Source: Haliscomenobacter hydrossis DSM 1100
Lineage (GTDB): Bacteria; Bacteroidota; Bacteroidia; Chitinophagales; Saprospiraceae
DNA length: 64,000 nucleotides
Direction of reading: 5' to 3'
NCBI RefSeq assembly: GCF_000212735.1
Contig: NC_015510.1
Location: 1,798,001-1,862,000 of the forward strand
The notes under the pieces were generated by a model. The model was not told the DNA's origin, searched no databases, and worked only from the letters and a program-made list of their open reading frames with translations. Made by a program: the position numbers and the translations under genes. This document shows, piece by piece, positions 18,311 through 27,258 of the stretch (positions are counted from its first letter, which is position 1; each line of letters opens with the position of its first letter).

Positions 18311-20128
18311 CTACACGTATCCCTGGGCCTGCAGGGTGAACAATTCGGCATATTTCCCACCCTTGGCCAACAATTCTTCATGGCTGCCGATTTCCACCAT
18401 CTGCCCATTTTCCAGTACCAAAATGCGGTCAGCCATCCGCACCGTCGAAAAGCGGTGGGAAATCAATACCGCCGATTTACCGCTGATCAGCTCTGCAAAA
18501 CGGAGAAATACTTCGTGTTCAGCACGAGCATCCAAAGCGGAGGTTGGCTCATCCAAAATCAGCAATTGGGCATCGCGCATGTAGGCCCGGCCAAGCGCAA
18601 TTTTTTGCCACTGCCCTCCCGAAAGGTCTACCCCATTTTTGAAACGGCGGCCCAACATTTGCTCGTAGCGTTCGGGCAATTGATCGATAACCAGGTTGGC
18701 CAAACTTTTCTCAGCAGAGGAAACGACATCCTCGTGTTTGTCTTTCTGAGCGATATCGCCCACGGCAATATTTTCCGCAGCCGTCAATTGAAAGCGGATG
18801 TAATCCTGAAAAATGATCCCGATGCTTTGGCGTAAGGATTGTAAATTATAATCGCGAATATCAACTCCATCAATCAGAATTCGACCTTCCGTGGGTTCGT
18901 ACAAACGCGCCAACAATTTGACCAAGGTGGTTTTTCCGGCTCCATTTTCACCTACCAACGCCAGTTTTTCTCCTGCCTCCAACGTAAAAGAAAGATTGCG
19001 AACGGCCCAACGCTCCTGATCCGGATAGCGAAAACTCACATTTTCGAATACAAAACCTCCTTGTAATTTTTCGGGAAAAGGAAGACTGCCCGGTACAGAG
19101 ACAATGTCCGGCTTGATGTTAAAAAAGTCGAATAAATCTTTGAGGTAGAGGGCGCTTTCGGCAATTTTGGAAAAACGGGTCATCACCCCTTCCAATAGTC
19201 CATGCAAACGTTGAAAAGAACCCGTTAAAAAAGTCAGCGTACCCACTGTGATCAAACCGCCCACAGTTTGCAGCGCAATGAGTACATAGGCACCGTAGTA
19301 GGCTGCCGAACCCAGCGCAGCCAGCAAAAGTCCCCAAATGGAGCGCTGGATAATGATTTTGCGGTTGGCCAAAAAATATTTGTGCGACAGTTTTTTGAAG
19401 CGCTCGATGATGAAGTTGGAGAGGTTGAAAATTTTGACTTCTTTAGCCGTTTCATCACTGGCACCAATATAGCGCAGGTAGTCCAGTTCGCGGCGCTCGG
19501 GCGTCCAACTGAGCGATAGGGAGTAACTCTGTTGGTTGAAGTACGACTCCCCCAAAAAAGAAGGAATCACGGCAACAAACAAAATCAAGATCAGCCAGGG
19601 ATTAAATGCCACCAGGCCTGCGCCTAAAAAGAAAATGGTGATGATGTCCTGAAATTGCGTCAATACCTGGGTCATCAACACGGTGCGGTTGGTGGTTTGG
19701 CGGCGCGCACGCTCCAGTTTGTCGTAGAATTCCGGGTTTTCAAACTGAAACAAATCCAGTTTTGCCGCGTGCTGCATGATGTCGACCGAAGTGCGGTTTG
19801 ATACCAGATCGCCCAACAGGTTTTCGGTGAGTCCGATGCCCCGGTTGAGCAAATCTGAAACAATGACTACGGCAAACTCAGCTCCTAACAACAACCAAAG
19901 TTGACTCAGTTCCTTCTCGGAGGCGCTCATCAAACGGATGATCTCGTCGACAATCAATTTGCCCAGGTACAAAGTTAGTAGTGGAACACCAGCCTTCAGT
20001 AAGCGCAAACCAATATTGATGGCTGCCAGGCGGGGTTCCGTTTGCCAGATGAGGGTGAAAAACGAGGGTAAATTTTTAAGTGCAGAGAATTGATCTGCCA
20101 GCTTGACTTTTTTTGGTGTGGTGCTCAT
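18311..20128 (-). CDS. ABC transporter, fused permease and ATPase
   Basis: This 605-residue half-transporter has a membrane domain of about six helices in residues 30-330 and a nucleotide-binding domain at about 358-595. Walker A is GENGAGKTT (393-401), the signature is LSGGQWQKIALGRA (502-515) and Walker B is LLILDEPTSALDA (522-534). The architecture is that of type IV exporters (MsbA/LmrA-like) that act as dimers. The signature reads SGGQWQK where many have SGGQRQR. Substrate is not deducible; no membrane fusion protein or peptidase gene is adjacent. It is convergent with the BamA-like gene and divergent from the helicase gene. Confidence 0.92.
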   Translation of the reverse strand: MSTTPKKVKLADQFSALKNLPSFFTLIWQTEPRLAAINIGLRLLKAGVPLLTLYLGKLIVDEIIRLMSASEKELSQLWLLLGAEFAVVIVSDLLNRGIGLTENLLGDLVSNRTSVDIMQHAAKLDLFQFENPEFYDKLERARRQTTNRTVLMTQVLTQFQDIITIFFLGAGLVAFNPWLILILFVAVIPSFLGESYFNQQSYSLSLSWTPERRELDYLRYIGASDETAKEVKIFNLSNFIIERFKKLSHKYFLANRKIIIQRSIWGLLLAALGSAAYYGAYVLIALQTVGGLITVGTLTFLTGSFQRLHGLLEGVMTRFSKIAESALYLKDLFDFFNIKPDIVSVPGSLPFPEKLQGGFVFENVSFRYPDQERWAVRNLSFTLEAGEKLALVGENGAGKTTLVKLLARLYEPTEGRILIDGVDIRDYNLQSLRQSIGIIFQDYIRFQLTAAENIAVGDIAQKDKHEDVVSSAEKSLANLVIDQLPERYEQMLGRRFKNGVDLSGGQWQKIALGRAYMRDAQLLILDEPTSALDARAEHEVFLRFAELISGKSAVLISHRFSTVRMADRILVLENGQMVEIGSHEELLAKGGKYAELFTLQAQGYV

Positions 20129-20162
20129 AACATGAAATTACAATGAAAAGGGAGAAAAGTTT

Positions 20163-20280
20163 AAATGTTGAAGAGTTGAAGGGGTGAAAAGAAGGATAAA
20201 AGTTTGAAAGTTCATAAGATGATTTTGGTTGCTGCCTGTTTCTTTTCAACTCTTCAACATTTCAACTCTTCAACTCTCTT
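20163..20280. repeat. Modular palindrome (TTGAAGAGTTGAA word type)
   Basis: Left arm 20163-20193 (AATGTTGAAGAGTTGAAGG then GGTGAAAAG) pairs imperfectly with right arm 20241-20280 (TCTTTTCAACTCTTCAACA then TTTCAACTCTTCAACTC). The words are variants of AGTTGAA. It occupies the divergent gap upstream of the helicase start and closely resembles the element between gldK and gldL. Confidence 0.8.
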
Positions 20281-20296
20281 CACTACCTTTATCCCT

Positions 20297-22201
20297 ATGG
20301 AGAATGAGTTGCAAGAATTGATCGATATTTCTGAGTTACTGAAAATCGAAAAAAAGGAGGACTTCGAACAACACCGCAAGCTGATGGATAGCCTAAGCCC
20401 TGAACAGCGGCGGGCCAAGGGCTTGGCATGGTATCCATTGAATGTGGTTCAACAAGGCTACACCATTGGTGAACGGGCTTTTGTAGTGGTTGAACGCACC
20501 CAGGGCAAGGGACAGGAGCACCAATTCAGGTCAGGTAAAACCGTGCGTTTTTATACCCAACAAGCCGGAGTACACAACCCCGAGCGCAATGGGGTCATCT
20601 ATTACGTGGACAAAGACAAAATGCGCATTATCCTGAATACCCGCGACTTGCCCGACTGGATGGGCATGGGTCAACTCTCCGTAGACATCCTATTTGACGA
20701 GCGCACCTATATTGAAATGGAAAAGGCCATGCATAAAGTCATTTCTGCTACCAAAGGCCGCATTCAAGAATTGCGTTCGGTGCTTTTGGGGATAAAGCCT
20801 GCCCATTTTACGCCCTTAGACATGCCCATCAATATTCCAGCGCTTAATCCTTCGCAAAACCTTGCCGTCAATCAAATTTTGGCGGCCCAAGATGTAGCGG
20901 TTATCCACGGCCCTCCCGGAACTGGCAAAACTACTACCCTGGTGCAAGCCATCAAATTGTTGGCCGAAAGAGAAAAAACGGTCCTGGTCACGGCTCCAAG
21001 CAATACCGCAGTGGATTTGTTGAGTGAAAAATTGGCGGAGCTAGACCTGCGGGTGGTGCGCATTGGGAACATCTCGCGGATAGATGAGAGCATTTTGCGC
21101 CATACCCTGGAGTACCAAATCTCTCAACACCCCGATAGTAAAAACGTCAAAAAAGTCAAAATTCAGGCGGCAGATTACCGCAGACAGGCCAATCGACTGC
21201 GTAGCAAACGTGGATATGAAGCCTATGAAGAGCGTAAACGCCTCGAACAAGAGGCCTCCGAACTCTCTGCTTGGGCCAACTCTCTAGAACAACGCCTGGT
21301 AGACATGATTTTGGACGAGGCTCAGGTCATCACCTGTACCCTCGTTGGTGCCGCGCACCCTGTGTTGGATCAGCGTAAATTTCGTACCGCCATCGTCGAT
21401 GAAGCAGCCCAGGCCCTGGAGCCTGCTACCTGGATTCCGATTACCAAGGCCTCGAAGTTGGTATTGACAGGTGATCCTTTTCAATTGCCGCCCACGGTTA
21501 AGTCACAGGAAGCAGCCAAAAAAGGCTTCAACATCACCATGATTGAAAAATGCTTGAAACGCCTCCAGCAGGTGAACCTGCTCAACATTCAATACCGCAT
21601 GAATGAAGGCATCATGGGGTTCAGCAATCGGCAATTTTACAACAATGAATTGATGGCAGCGCCCGAGGTGAAAGACCATCGTCTGGATATTGCGGCAGAT
21701 GCCCCAGTTATTTTTATCGATACTGCGGGCTGTGGTTTTGATGAAAAAGTTCACCATGCCTACCAGAGCAAGTACAATCCCGAGGAATTTCAGGTATTGC
21801 GAGAGCACTTGTACCAGATTGCCGAAGCCTTTTTAGAAAAAATCCCGCCCTCTATCGCCATTATTTCTCCCTATCGGGAACAAGCCTTACACATGGAAGA
21901 TGAACTCAAGGATGATCCCATGGTGCGCAAATTGGATCTAACGATCAATACCATCGATGGTTTTCAAGGGCAAGAAAAAGACCTGGTATTTATATCACTG
22001 GTGCGTTCCAATCCGAAAGGAGAAATTGGTTTCTTGAGCGATTACCGCCGCATGAATGTAGCCATGACCCGTGCCCGCAAACAACTCATCATTGTGGGAG
22101 ACAGCGCCACGATTGGCAACAACAAGTTTTATCGGGACTTCCTCGAGTACTGTGAGGTGGTTGGAGAGTATCGGAGTGCCTGGGAGTATATGAAGAGTTA
22201 A
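20297..22201 (+). CDS. Superfamily 1 helicase, IGHMBP2/Upf1-like
   Basis: The ATG at 20297 (MENELQELIDISELLKIEKK) is chosen because the upstream extension to 20204 is encoded by a repeat element; the product has 634 residues. Walker A is GPPGTGKTT (205-213), Walker B is IVDEAAQALEP (D368, E369), motif III is LTGDPFQLPPTV, motif V is TIDGFQGQEKDLVFISLVRSN without its last residue and motif VI is NVAMTRARKQLIIVGD. This is the bacterial branch of the Smubp-2/Dna2/Upf1 group, 5'-to-3' RNA/DNA helicases. A charged helical insertion (about 290-330) lies between motifs I and II. The gene stands alone. Confidence 0.9.
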   Translation: MENELQELIDISELLKIEKKEDFEQHRKLMDSLSPEQRRAKGLAWYPLNVVQQGYTIGERAFVVVERTQGKGQEHQFRSGKTVRFYTQQAGVHNPERNGVIYYVDKDKMRIILNTRDLPDWMGMGQLSVDILFDERTYIEMEKAMHKVISATKGRIQELRSVLLGIKPAHFTPLDMPINIPALNPSQNLAVNQILAAQDVAVIHGPPGTGKTTTLVQAIKLLAEREKTVLVTAPSNTAVDLLSEKLAELDLRVVRIGNISRIDESILRHTLEYQISQHPDSKNVKKVKIQAADYRRQANRLRSKRGYEAYEERKRLEQEASELSAWANSLEQRLVDMILDEAQVITCTLVGAAHPVLDQRKFRTAIVDEAAQALEPATWIPITKASKLVLTGDPFQLPPTVKSQEAAKKGFNITMIEKCLKRLQQVNLLNIQYRMNEGIMGFSNRQFYNNELMAAPEVKDHRLDIAADAPVIFIDTAGCGFDEKVHHAYQSKYNPEEFQVLREHLYQIAEAFLEKIPPSIAIISPYREQALHMEDELKDDPMVRKLDLTINTIDGFQGQEKDLVFISLVRSNPKGEIGFLSDYRRMNVAMTRARKQLIIVGDSATIGNNKFYRDFLEYCEVVGEYRSAWEYMKS

Positions 22202-22229
22202 GCGAAAAGCGAAAAGCGAAAAGCGAAAA
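22199..22229 (+). repeat. AGCGAAA tandem repeat at helicase stop
   Basis: Four perfect 7-base units of AGCGAAA start at the stop codon of the helicase gene. A partial complement (TAGCTTTTAGCTATTCGCT) lies at 22300-22319, outside the terminator, so the whole gap is again a palindrome of tandem words. Confidence 0.8.
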
Positions 22230-22249
22230 AATACAGGTAATAAGGTAAA

Positions 22250-22300
22250 AAACAAAGGCTCCGGCATCGATGAATTCGATATGCCGGAGCCTTTGTTTTT
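22250..22300. terminator. Bidirectional terminator between helicase and gldN
   Basis: AAACAAAGGCTCCGGCAT (22250-22267) pairs with ATGCCGGAGCCTTTGTTT (from 22281) across a short loop. The GC-rich stem is bordered by A- and T-runs, so it can work for both convergent genes. Confidence 0.85.
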
Positions 22301-22317
22301 AGCTTTTAGCTATTCGC

Positions 22318-23187
22318 TTAATAAGTCCAAAGGTCGTGTTCCAGGTTGAAAATTTCCTGCTTGATCTTGTCTGCTTCCATCAGCAAGTCACGACCAGTGA
22401 ATTGATCTTGCAAGCGCAAGTCTTTCACGTTGGAAGTTTTGTAAATGTAGCTAGAGAAATAGCGCATTTCGAATACGTCCTCCCAAGTCATTGGAGCGCC
22501 ATCGTTTTGATCATTGAAGATCTTTTCTTTGGCCAACAATTCGCGGGCATCTGGGTAATAAATCCAGAAAAGAACGTTTTCCCCCACTTTATCTCCTGTA
22601 GATGTTTTTACTGGCAATACCGGCGCAATACCAAGGATACGCACCTGCATGGTAGACGATTCTTTGTCGAAGAACCAGATTTCTTTCACCCGGATCCGCT
22701 GAACATCTGCGTTGATGTCCACGTCACTCTTGATGATTTGTTGCTTTTGCTCGTACGTAACGGGGTCAGTCACCATTACCGTATCGATTTTGTAAAGCAG
22801 GCCATTCACTGCTGAAGTATCCAAACGGGTTTTGAATTCTTCATCAGCAAAGATGCGCAAAGGCTTTTCTTTGTTGTTGATGGCTTCCAGCAAAATTGAT
22901 ACGAATGGGCGTTTAGGATAAGCGAACGGAAGGTTCATTTTTTCCCTTACGTCAATGATCCGCCAAATACGCTTCTTCCAGAAGATGTCTGCTTCACGGG
23001 GTTGATCGTAAGGAAGCACTCGTTTTTTGGCCGTAATGCTGCTTTCAACCACATCGTCGATTGGATTGGGTAAACCATCAACTGGCCCCGACTCCGTTTG
23101 GATGATATCGAGCTGCTGAGCCGCCAGGGGGCCGACAGCGATACACAGGATAAAAAGAAGACCGAATAATTTGGCGGCCATTTTCAT
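22318..23187 (-). CDS. gldN: Type IX secretion/gliding protein GldN (PorN)
   Basis: The ATG at 23187 (or 23181) is preferred: it starts a signal peptide (MKMAAKLFGLLFILCIAVG, cleaved near LAAQQ), while the longer frame to 23262 has a non-signal N-terminus. The 289-residue periplasmic protein shows GldN/PorN landmarks: KKRIWRIIDVREKMNLPFAY, VKEIWFFDKESSTMQVRILG and WEDVFEMRYFSSYIYK. In P. gingivalis PorN forms the periplasmic ring with the lipoprotein PorK. It is the last gene of the cluster, followed by a strong terminator. Confidence 0.95.
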   Translation of the reverse strand: MKMAAKLFGLLFILCIAVGPLAAQQLDIIQTESGPVDGLPNPIDDVVESSITAKKRVLPYDQPREADIFWKKRIWRIIDVREKMNLPFAYPKRPFVSILLEAINNKEKPLRIFADEEFKTRLDTSAVNGLLYKIDTVMVTDPVTYEQKQQIIKSDVDINADVQRIRVKEIWFFDKESSTMQVRILGIAPVLPVKTSTGDKVGENVLFWIYYPDARELLAKEKIFNDQNDGAPMTWEDVFEMRYFSSYIYKTSNVKDLRLQDQFTGRDLLMEADKIKQEIFNLEHDLWTY

Positions 23188-23275
23188 ATTTTTGCTTTTT
23201 ACTTTGACAAAAAAGTGTACCCAATAAACGAGTTTATTGGGTACGCTAGTATAAGTAAGCAATCAAAAAATTACT

Positions 23276-24856
23276 TTATTGTACTTTGAAAGCAACGTTG
23301 TTGATCTTGCGACCAGCAGCATCACCAGGACACTTTGCACGGATATTGTCAAAAATGAACTGGTCGCCCGGTTTGGCCTGGTTAATCAGGTTACGAGCCT
23401 GAGCACCAAACGCACCACCTGGGTTAACTGCTTGCAGTGGGTCTTGACGGCGTGGGCTATAGATTACGGTGTAACCTAAGATGTCGCAACGAGCGTCGAA
23501 GTCGAAACCTTCCAGGACGGGAATCACCCCACCTTGCGCTTTCAGTACCCCGTTGCCAATTTCACCACCCGTAGAGTTGTTGATTTTGGCCACTGGATCT
23601 GGAATAGGTTTCACGCGGAATTCGAATGAAGTGGATTTTAACCCACCACCAGAGACTGTAACCGTGGCTTTACCTGGAGCAGTACCTCTAACCGTGAATT
23701 TGTTGCCACCGCCGCCAGTTCTAGAAACGTTACCCCCAAAACTTACTCGAAGATCATTGGAAGAAACGCCCGCAGCAGCTACAGTTACCGGGTTTTCAAC
23801 GCCCATGTAGAACACGTTCATTTTATCCGCAGAAACGGTTACCGAACGGCGACCTACTTCATATTCGAAGGTTTCGCTGTTGGAGAATACTTCTCCGGTA
23901 GTTGGGTTTTTCACGGCGATTTCGACCTTGTAGGTTTTTACACCCGGTTCACCCGAACCTGAGGTGTATTTTGCCGAACCATTCTCCACTTTTAGTGCTG
24001 CACCGTTTACACGGATGCTGACGTTGTCGTTGAATGATTTTGAAGTAGCACCTACCGAGATGGTTGATTCAAATTGCTCTCCAGCAATGATGTAACTCTT
24101 GATTGGAGAAGAAATTGGAATGAACTGATCTACCTTTACCTCCGATTTACCGATCAAGCTTGACAGGTAGTTCAAGATGGCAGCTTCAGAACTTTTCATG
24201 TCGTTCTGAAATTTGGTCATCAGAGGGAAGGCAGCAGCCAGAGGCAATTGGTTGAAGGTGTACTCCGACCAGTTTTGCGCACCTCTTCCTTTTTTCCAAT
24301 CCTTATCAGTGATTTGGAGGGCGATGCTGTTTTCAAGGTTTTGCAATTCTTCTTCTTTGATGGCAAGTCCCGGGGTCCCTTTCATGCTGCGCAGCATGCC
24401 GATTAATTCTTCACGCGTTGCATTTACCTTTTGCTCCAGTTTGGCACCATTGCCTTGATTTACCAGGTAGCGGGTGGTAATGTCCTTATTTTTGTACCCT
24501 TTGGGTTGTCCACCGTGGGTTGCTTCTTCTGCGGGAAAGTATCCACCAGTTTGTTCAACCATTGCTTCCCGTAGCGTTTCTACATAAGCAATGAATTCTT
24601 TGGACTTGGCTTGCACTTCTTTTGCAGTAGAAACCACTTTCGCGTAACGCTCCCTGTTTTGTGCAGCATTGCGTTCCATGTCGCGGACGGTGGTATTGTT
24701 GGCATCGGCCAAACGAGAATTCGAGGTTTTGATACCTTTATCGATAACAAAAAAGGCATTGATGATCTTGGCTGAAACGTTGAGGGCCAACATGGCGGTC
24801 AACACAAGATACATGATGTTGATCATCAACTGCCGCGGCTCCTTTGGAATTGACAT
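23276..24856 (-). CDS. gldM: Type IX secretion/gliding motor protein GldM (PorM)
   Basis: This 526-residue protein spans the inner membrane once near the N-terminus (LMINIMYLVLTAMLALNVSA) and extends into the periplasm. The N-terminal helical domain is followed by Ig-like domains (around FEYEVGRRSVTVSADKMNVF) and a C-terminal domain (GFDFDARCDILGYTVIYSPR). GldM couples the proton-driven GldL/GldM motor to the GldK/GldN ring. It lies 52 bases downstream of gldL and 88 bases upstream of the chosen gldN start, in the conserved order. Confidence 0.97.
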   Translation of the reverse strand: MSIPKEPRQLMINIMYLVLTAMLALNVSAKIINAFFVIDKGIKTSNSRLADANNTTVRDMERNAAQNRERYAKVVSTAKEVQAKSKEFIAYVETLREAMVEQTGGYFPAEEATHGGQPKGYKNKDITTRYLVNQGNGAKLEQKVNATREELIGMLRSMKGTPGLAIKEEELQNLENSIALQITDKDWKKGRGAQNWSEYTFNQLPLAAAFPLMTKFQNDMKSSEAAILNYLSSLIGKSEVKVDQFIPISSPIKSYIIAGEQFESTISVGATSKSFNDNVSIRVNGAALKVENGSAKYTSGSGEPGVKTYKVEIAVKNPTTGEVFSNSETFEYEVGRRSVTVSADKMNVFYMGVENPVTVAAAGVSSNDLRVSFGGNVSRTGGGGNKFTVRGTAPGKATVTVSGGGLKSTSFEFRVKPIPDPVAKINNSTGGEIGNGVLKAQGGVIPVLEGFDFDARCDILGYTVIYSPRRQDPLQAVNPGGAFGAQARNLINQAKPGDQFIFDNIRAKCPGDAAGRKINNVAFKVQ

Positions 24857-24908
24857 GTTCTTTTCTTTTTTTCCGGGTTAGAAAAATGTGTCCGAAAAAT
24901 GTGACCGA

Positions 24909-25526
24909 TTACCCTTGGCGAACGTTGGCCATGGAAGTGATCACTGAGCCGTAAACAGTATTCAGTGAAGAATAGGTAGTGTTTAACTTGGAGATGTTTT
25001 TGTTCAACTCGGTCAAGCCGTCTTTTACTACTTTGGTTTCTTCAGCAGAATCAGTCAAGTCAGCCATTGCTTCGTTCAACTTGGTATAAAAGTTGTTCAT
25101 GGCCTTGAGCTGATCTTTCGTACCAGAAAAGTCTACTTCTTGCAATGCTTTCAGTGAACCCAAGCTTTTGGACATTCCTTGCAGCTCTTGCAACATGCCC
25201 CCCAATTGCTGTTCTACTACTTCGCCATTCAAACCTGGCATGTTGGGAGCGGCAACCGTAGAGATTCCCGTAGTGATGGGCTGAATTGGCGCATCATAAG
25301 CATCCAATCCTGGATACAATTTTTCCCAGTAGTAGTCTTTCTCCGGGCCAATTACCCCTAAGAAAAAGAAAAGGATGGCTTCGGTAATCATACCTGCGAT
25401 CAACATTTCGTCGGCAAGTGGCCAAGACATGATTTTGAAAAGTGCACCAAGCAATACTACAGATGCACCAACACCGATGATAAGGTTTTTGAGGTACTTG
25501 AATCCTTTCGTTTTCAGGAAGCTCAT
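24909..25526 (-). CDS. gldL: Type IX secretion/gliding motor protein GldL (PorL)
   Basis: This 205-residue inner membrane protein has two membrane helices near the N-terminus (KNLIIGVGASVVLLGALFKI and IAGMITEAILFFFLGVIG) and a long cytoplasmic helical tail. Glu49, inside the second helix, sits where the family has its essential proton-pathway glutamate. With GldM it forms the proton-motive-force-driven motor of the type IX system. The start is separated from gldK by 281 bases holding a palindrome and a hairpin. Confidence 0.97.
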   Translation of the reverse strand: MSFLKTKGFKYLKNLIIGVGASVVLLGALFKIMSWPLADEMLIAGMITEAILFFFLGVIGPEKDYYWEKLYPGLDAYDAPIQPITTGISTVAAPNMPGLNGEVVEQQLGGMLQELQGMSKSLGSLKALQEVDFSGTKDQLKAMNNFYTKLNEAMADLTDSAEETKVVKDGLTELNKNISKLNTTYSSLNTVYGSVITSMANVRQG

Positions 25527-25638
25527 TGTTCAGGATTTTTTTGATGGTTAGACAAAGAATATCGTTCGTTGGGATTATTTACCCATTTACAATCTTAATA
25601 ATGGAGAAAAAGGAAAAGGTTACAGTTTGCGGAAAAAA

Positions 25639-25738
25639 AGTTGAAAAGTTGAGGGTTGAAAAGTTGAAGAGAGCTCGGCAACGGAAAGCATTAAATGAGG
25701 ATTCCGGGCCTCTCTTCAACATTTCAACCCTTCAACTC
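25639..25738. repeat. Modular palindrome (AGTTGAAA word type) between gldK and gldL
   Basis: Left arm 25639-25673 (AGTTGAAAAGTTGAGGG then TTGAAAAGTTGAAGAG) pairs with right arm 25710-25738 (CTCTTCAACATTTCAACCC then TTCAACT). The words match those of the element at 20163-20280, 5.5 kb away. Confidence 0.82.
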
Positions 25739-25749
25739 TGCTAACAAAG

Positions 25750-25786
25750 CGTAAGGATACTGCACAACAAGTGCAGTATCCTTACG
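25750..25786. terminator. Perfect 16-bp hairpin between gldK and gldL
   Basis: CGTAAGGATACTGCAC and its exact complement GTGCAGTATCCTTACG enclose the loop AACAA, 21 bases after the gldK stop (minus strand). On that strand the stem is followed by GCTTTGTTAG, a weak U-tract. It may stop or process the transcript so that gldK and gldLMN are made in different amounts. Confidence 0.7.
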
Positions 25787-25807
25787 TTTCGTCGATCCTA
25801 ATCTGGA

Positions 25808-27064
25808 TTAGAAATCGTTGATAGAACGACCCAAGAAGGTGAGTACGCAACGGAAACCTACGTAAGACTTGGTAGTGTCCTGATATTCGTAGCTGCGTGT
25901 ACCTGTCTGAAGGAAGTGGTGAATATCCTTCCAGGATCCTCCGCGAAGCACTTTGCGTTTGTTTTCGGGAGTATCATCATCCTCGGCATCGTAACGGATG
26001 TCGGGGTTCAAATCATGAAGGAAAGAATAAGCATTCTCATAGTATGCTGTATTGGTCCATTCCGCAACGTTACCGGCCATGTTGTACAAGCCGTAATCGT
26101 TAGGGAAGTAAGCATCGGCGCGAACCGTGTAGAAACCACCATCTTCGGGGTAGTTACCACGGCCAGGTTTGAAGTTGGCCAACAAACATCCCTTGGCGTT
26201 GCGGATGTAAGGTCCTCCCCAGGGATACATTGCCCGATCCCGTCCACCGCGAGCAGCGTATTCCCACTCGTGCTCAAAAGGCAAGCGGTAGTTTTCGGTG
26301 TTCTGACCGTCTTTGCTGTCGGAACTGGCTTTGTTCCATAGCATGGTGCGCCAGTAGCAGAAGGCATTGGCGGTATGCCAATCGATCCCAACTACGGGAT
26401 AATCATCAAAAGCTGGGTGCCAGAAATAGTTACGGGCATAAGGCTCATTGTAAGAGTAAGCAAAATCGCGCACCCATACCAACGTATCGGGATATACATT
26501 TACTTCTTTCTCTTTGATGAATTCATTTCTTGGAGAACGACCCCGATCATTGGCGGCTTTCTTCCAATCGTACCAGCTGTACTTGTATTTCAAGTTGCGT
26601 ACATCGATTTCCTTTTTACCGGCAAACCGATCATCACCTTGATAGTACATTTCTTCCAGGGCACCGTCCGGATCCTCCCAGTCGATTTCCTGATCCCAGT
26701 CGATGCGACCTTCGTCGGAATCGTCTTCGTCACTTTCAAGAAAGTGCTCCAGGATGTTGTGGGCAATCGAATCCTTTACCCAGTAAACAAACTGGCGGTA
26801 TTCGTTGTTGGTAATTTCAGTGTCATCCATAAAAAATCCCTGGATAGAGATTTGTTTGGGTCGCTGAACAAAGGTGTTGCTGATGTCCTGATCACTGGGG
26901 CCAACCAATAATGTACCAGAGGGGACATAAACCATACCGTATGGATTGATACCTTTCCATACAGGCCGGTCGAATACACCGGTTAATTCTCCGCTTTCTT
27001 GCTTTCCGCAAGCAACCGCTACAAATACCAGCGCAACTAGTGCAAGCTTGAGTACGTTTTTCAT
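25808..27064 (-). CDS. gldK: Type IX secretion/gliding lipoprotein GldK (PorK)
   Basis: This 418-residue protein has a lipoprotein signal with Cys19 (VFVAVACGKQ) and a formylglycine-generating-enzyme-like fold over most of its length (YVPSGTLLVGPSDQD, NYRLPFEHEWEYAARGGRD, YNMAGNVAEWTNTAYY, KVLRGGSWKD). In PorK/GldK this fold is structural and forms the outer-membrane-linked ring with PorN. An acidic insertion (ESDEDDSDEGRIDWDQEIDW) lies at about residues 115-134. It follows porP/sprF on the same strand, the porPKLMN order known from Porphyromonas gingivalis. Confidence 0.96.
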   Translation of the reverse strand: MKNVLKLALVALVFVAVACGKQESGELTGVFDRPVWKGINPYGMVYVPSGTLLVGPSDQDISNTFVQRPKQISIQGFFMDDTEITNNEYRQFVYWVKDSIAHNILEHFLESDEDDSDEGRIDWDQEIDWEDPDGALEEMYYQGDDRFAGKKEIDVRNLKYKYSWYDWKKAANDRGRSPRNEFIKEKEVNVYPDTLVWVRDFAYSYNEPYARNYFWHPAFDDYPVVGIDWHTANAFCYWRTMLWNKASSDSKDGQNTENYRLPFEHEWEYAARGGRDRAMYPWGGPYIRNAKGCLLANFKPGRGNYPEDGGFYTVRADAYFPNDYGLYNMAGNVAEWTNTAYYENAYSFLHDLNPDIRYDAEDDDTPENKRKVLRGGSWKDIHHFLQTGTRSYEYQDTTKSYVGFRCVLTFLGRSINDF

Positions 27065-27258
27065 GTTAATACCCGAGTTTTCCTTCAGACTTTAAACAGT
27101 TTTTTGTTAAAAACTGCGTAAATATAGACCGTTTAAAAATTCAATAAAAGTTAATTGGTGCGTTCGCCATAAGTTTAACAATCCGATACCTCAAACGTGA
27201 AGCACACTGTGCTTATTTTAAAGAATCGAAAAAAGTTTGGCGGCGATTTTTTTACCAC

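Noticed and set aside
20204-20296. Signal-like N-terminal extension of the helicase
   Set aside because: The hydrophobic stretch comes from the repeat element (CTTCAACATTTCAAC words); a cytoplasmic helicase needs no signal and the internal ATG fits the family.
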